DNA of 18,333 nucleotides from Pseudomonadota bacterium (GTDB taxonomy: Bacteria; Pseudomonadota; Gammaproteobacteria; Burkholderiales; Burkholderiaceae_C). The DNA is taken from the NCBI GenBank assembly GCA_023422975.1, contig JAFAGF010000149.1, positions 1 through 18,333 of the forward strand, in the 5' to 3' direction. This document shows positions 16,014 to 18,333 of this stretch, piece by piece. Made by a program: the position numbers and the translations under genes. Position 1 is the first letter of the stretch. Each line of letters begins with the position of its first letter. Below the pieces are notes generated by a model. The model had not been told where the DNA came from, did no database searches, and saw only the letters and a program-made list of their open reading frames with translations.

Positions 16014-16769
16014 GTGATTCTTTACGAGTACCCTTTCAACGAACGCTTACGCACGTATTTGCGACTGGAACAATTGTTCCGGCGTTTGTCCGAACTCGTC
16101 ACGCGCGAATCTCCGGTAGATCACCACTTTGCACTGGCCACCATCTTTGAAACGATGGAAGTGGCCGCGCGTGCAGACCTCAAGTCTGACCTGCTGCGCG
16201 ATCTGGATCGCCACAAAAGCCTGTTTGAAGGCCTGCGCGACAACCCCGCCATTGCCCAAGACATGCTGGACAGCATCATTGCCCAGCTCGACCAGTGCTA
16301 TACCGCGCTGCACGCACAGACCGGCAAGACCGGCCAGCCACTGACCGAAATTGATTGGCTGATGGCCATTCGCAGCCGCATCAGCATTCCGGGCGGCACT
16401 AGCAGCTTTGACCTTCCGGCCTATCACCGCTGGCAAAACAAGCCCGCTCATGAGCGCCAGGCAGATCTGCTGCAGTGGACACAATGCCTCAAGCCCCTGT
16501 CCGATTCGCTCGGTCTGCTGCTGAGCCTGCTGCGCGAAACCGGCTCACCCCAGAAAGTCGCGGCCAGCAACGGCCAATTCCAGCAGTCATTGCCCGCAGG
16601 CAAAGCTTACCAATTGCTGCGCCTGCGCATCCACGCCGATTCGGGGCTGATTCCGGAAATCAGCGCCAACCGCTTGATGGTTTCGGTGCGCCTGGTGCGC
16701 CCCAATGAAAACGGCAGCCTGCAATCGACCACAGAAAACGCGGCTTTCGAACTGACGCTGTGCGCCTAA
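16014..16769 (+). CDS. zapD: Cell division protein ZapD (251 aa, GTG start)
   Basis: ZapD (formerly YacF, DUF1342) binds the C-terminus of FtsZ and cross-links filaments in the cytoplasmic Z ring. Visible family segments are YEYPFNERLRTYLRLEQLF at the N-terminus, LLRDLDRHKSLF, RSRISIPGGTSSFDLPAYHRW and LLRLRIHADSGLIPEIS. Length is near the E. coli protein (247). The GTG start at 16014 is chosen because conserved sequence begins immediately; the Shine-Dalgarno is weak. It lies 94 bases after coaE, with no terminator, and 26 bases before yacG, matching the coaE-zapD-yacG order of E. coli. Confidence 0.95.
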   Translation: MILYEYPFNERLRTYLRLEQLFRRLSELVTRESPVDHHFALATIFETMEVAARADLKSDLLRDLDRHKSLFEGLRDNPAIAQDMLDSIIAQLDQCYTALHAQTGKTGQPLTEIDWLMAIRSRISIPGGTSSFDLPAYHRWQNKPAHERQADLLQWTQCLKPLSDSLGLLLSLLRETGSPQKVAASNGQFQQSLPAGKAYQLLRLRIHADSGLIPEISANRLMVSVRLVRPNENGSLQSTTENAAFELTLCA

Positions 16770-16795
16770 GTGCAGGCCTGTGTCAGACTGCAGGC

Positions 16796-17014
16796 ATGAG
16801 TGAGAACACCGCACCCAACAACACCCCCACCACGGTTGCATGCCCTACCTGTGGCGGCCCCAGCCTGTTTGCACCCAGCAACCCCTCACGCCCATTTTGC
16901 AGCGTGCGCTGCAAAGACATTGACTTCGGCGCGTGGGCCGCAGAGGAGTTTCGCGTCCCAGCGCAGCCACCGCAAGACAACCAGTACGGTGATCCGCGCA
17001 CCGAGAGTGAATAA
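16796..17014 (+). CDS. yacG: DNA gyrase inhibitor YacG, zinc protein (72 aa)
   Basis: YacG is a small zinc-binding protein that binds GyrB and inhibits gyrase in E. coli. The four cysteines are Cys16 and Cys19 in CPTCGG and Cys35 and Cys39 in FCSVRCKDIDFGAWA, the family pattern. The WAAEEFRVP segment follows and the tail is acidic. Length fits (about 65). The start MSENTAPNN at 16796 is preferred to an upstream in-frame start within zapD. The TAA stop (17012-17014) lies at the edge of the left arm of repeat copy C. It is the last gene of the pilB-to-yacG run. Confidence 0.94.
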   Translation: MSENTAPNNTPTTVACPTCGGPSLFAPSNPSRPFCSVRCKDIDFGAWAAEEFRVPAQPPQDNQYGDPRTESE

Positions 17015-17104
17015 AACCATAGCTACTAGCGCAGATCCAAAAAGGGATTGCAATACCAACATATTGCAATCCCTTTATTTTTAAGCGCTGATAGCTCTTA
17101 TTTT
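17013..17104. repeat. Composite palindromic intergenic repeat, copy C
   Basis: The left arm AAAACCATAGCTACTAGCGC (17013-17032) matches the reverse complement of the right arm (17085-17104) at 15 of 20 positions. The inner part is a perfect 15-bp stem, AAAGGGATTGCAATA (17041-17055) with TATTGCAATCCCTTT (17062-17076). The layout and several shared strings match copy A at 3447-3542. The element occupies the whole space between the yacG stop and the stop of the convergent mutT-like gene; the latter TAA (17098-17100) lies within the right arm. Confidence 0.72.
17041..17082. terminator. Bidirectional terminator inside repeat copy C
   Basis: A perfect 15-bp stem with a 6-base loop is followed by ATTTTT on the plus strand and preceded by AAAAA, which gives a T run on the minus strand. 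It ends the yacG transcript from the left and the mutT-like transcript from the right. Confidence 0.88.
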
Positions 17105-17565
17105 TGCAGCTCTGCCTCAGCGTACACGCTGGCATCAAACGGCAGGCCACGCTCTGCACTCAACCACTCCAGCACGGGCAGCGAGCCTTCCAGCACCGGG
17201 CGCACTTGCAGCGGCAGTTGCTGCCATGCCATTTGCTGGCCTTCGCGCATCTCAAAATCGCCCTCCCACTGCGTGACTTTGCACCAGTGCAGGCGCACCA
17301 GGGCGTGGGAATAGTCATGCTCGGTCACCTTCCAGGCCATGCAGTTTTGGATGGTGATACCCAGCTCTTCCTGCAGCTCACGGCGCAGGGCCTGCTCCAC
17401 GGTTTCGCCCGCCTCCAGCTTGCCGCCGGGAAACTCCCACCACCCCGCACGGGGCTTGCCCTCAGGGCGGCTGCTCATAAACAAAGCGCCATCGCTTTCG
17501 CGGATCAACACGCCCACGGCCACTTCCGTGTACTTGCTGGAAACGGATTCACTCACAGGGTTCAT
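17098..17565 (-). CDS. mutT: MutT-like Nudix hydrolase (155 aa)
   Basis: Proteins of this type hydrolyse oxidised nucleotides such as 8-oxo-dGTP, preventing AT-to-CG transversions. The protein shows VAVGVLIRESDGALFMSSRPEGKPRAG, then WWEFPGGKLEAGE. The Nudix box (residues 47-69) has GGKLEAGETVEQALRRELQEE with all catalytic Glu and Arg positions. The WWEFPGGK segment and PLP..VRPVLE-like C-terminus favour the MutT/NudG group over other Nudix enzymes; substrate is inferred. The start at 17565 has only a weak GAAAG before it. It follows the ATPase gene by 14 bases in one operon. Its last codon and stop lie in repeat copy C. Confidence 0.88.
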   Translation of the reverse strand: MNPVSESVSSKYTEVAVGVLIRESDGALFMSSRPEGKPRAGWWEFPGGKLEAGETVEQALRRELQEELGITIQNCMAWKVTEHDYSHALVRLHWCKVTQWEGDFEMREGQQMAWQQLPLQVRPVLEGSLPVLEWLSAERGLPFDASVYAEAELQK

Positions 17566-17579
17566 GCTTTCAAAAAAAT

Positions 17580-18333
17580 TTAAATTTCAGCGCCATCGCT
17601 CAAGCCGTCCACATCGGCAATGCGGGGGCGCACTGTCGCCGGGCGCTCGCTGCGGCCTGCATAGTCGCGCGCAAACTGCTGGGCGACCCGGCCGCTGCGC
17701 GAACCACGCTCCAGCGCCCAGAGCAGCGCTTCAGGCTCTGCAGCGGCAATGGCAGCGTCATCCAAGCCCATGGAGCGCAACCACTGCGCTGCTACGCGCA
17801 GGTATTCGTCTTGGCTGAAGGGGTAGAAACTCACCCACAGGCCAAAACGCTCGGACAGCGAGATTTTCTCTTCCACCACCTCACCAGGGTGGATCTCCCC
17901 GTTTTCACCCTTGGACTGCGCGAGGTTGTCCGTCATGTACTCGGGCAGCAGGTGGCGGCGGTTGCTGGTGGCATAGACCAGCACATTCGGCGTGGCCGCA
18001 CTGACAGAGCCGTCCAGAATCGACTTCATGGCCTTGTAGCCCGGCTCGCCTTCTTCAAAGCTCAGGTCATCGCAGTAGATGATGAATTTTTCAGGGCGGT
18101 CGGCCACCACGTCCACGATGTCGGGCAGATCGGTCAACTCCGCCTTGTCCACCTCAATCAGGCGCAGGCCTTGGTCTGCATAGGCATGCAAGCACGCGCG
18201 AATCAGCGACGACTTGCCCGTGCCGCGCGCGCCCGTCAGCAGCACGTTGTTGGCGGTGCGGCCTTGCACAAACTGCTCGGTGTTGCGCGCAATCTTGTCT
18301 TTTTGCACATCCACGTTTTGCAGATCCGACAGC
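17580..18333 (-). CDS. AAA+ ATPase, DUF815 family (5' end outside window)
   Basis: This is a P-loop ATPase of the DUF815 type; the cellular role of this family is not established to my knowledge. The frame is open to the window edge (…LSDLQNVDVQKDKIARN), so the N-terminus is missing; the GTG at 18314 is internal. The Walker A GARGTGKSS is preceded by NVLLT. A Walker B-like FIIYCDDLSFE follows, then a sensor-like VYATSNRRHLLPE segment and SLSERFGLWVSFYPF, which resembles the family's conserved C-terminal part. About 250 residues are visible. The stop is 14 bases before the mutT-like start. A conserved link to mutT is seen in relatives but no shared function is known. Confidence 0.9.
   Translation of the reverse strand, partial: LSDLQNVDVQKDKIARNTEQFVQGRTANNVLLTGARGTGKSSLIRACLHAYADQGLRLIEVDKAELTDLPDIVDVVADRPEKFIIYCDDLSFEEGEPGYKAMKSILDGSVSAATPNVLVYATSNRRHLLPEYMTDNLAQSKGENGEIHPGEVVEEKISLSERFGLWVSFYPFSQDEYLRVAAQWLRSMGLDDAAIAAAEPEALLWALERGSRSGRVAQQFARDYAGRSERPATVRPRIADVDGLSDGAEI

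Overview
The window reads as an ordinary chromosomal segment of a betaproteobacterium of the order Burkholderiales, most likely family Comamonadaceae (Acidovorax/Comamonas-like). The grounds are gene order, protein sequence style, GC-rich codon use, and an AGCT/AGCGC palindromic intergenic repeat of a kind I associate from memory with that family. No phage, transposase, CRISPR array, rRNA or tRNA is visible. Both ends cut through a gene.

Layout. (1) 1-1719, plus strand: the 3' part of prfA, then prmC (the methylase that modifies release factors), overlapping by ATGA, then grxD (monothiol glutaredoxin), closed by a strong terminator. (2) 1862-3428, plus: a structured leader with an ideal ribosome binding site feeding an 11-codon ORF, then a CNNM/CBS transporter closely resembling E. 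coli YtfL/PaeA. (3) 3477-6206, minus: a repeat-embedded bidirectional terminator, a Tat-type secreted lytic transglycosylase, and proS. (4) 6299-6961, plus: rppH, divergent from proS. (5) 7045-10096, minus: rplU-rpmA, then obgE and proB, the usual beta/gammaproteobacterial order. (6) 10256-17014, plus: ispB, then pilB-pilC-pilD (type IV pilus assembly ATPase, platform protein, prepilin peptidase), coaE, zapD and yacG. (7) 17098-18333, minus: an AAA+ ATPase of the DUF815 type and a MutT-like Nudix hydrolase.

How the genes work together. Several products serve translation: release factor 1 and its methylase, prolyl-tRNA synthetase, L21, L27 and the ribosome-assembly GTPase ObgE. Others serve RNA turnover (RppH), proline synthesis (ProB), the quinone side chain (IspB), CoA synthesis (CoaE), cell division (ZapD), gyrase protection (YacG), nucleotide-pool cleaning (MutT-like) and pilus assembly (PilBCD). 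The order is conserved in many relatives and is not itself new.

I did not find a convincing undescribed multi-gene system. The best leads are regulatory and structural: the leader ORF and hairpins before the paeA-like gene; a composite palindromic repeat family (two full copies acting as bidirectional terminators at convergent gene ends, plus a smaller copy abutting the proB start); and an 11-bp hairpin before pilB.
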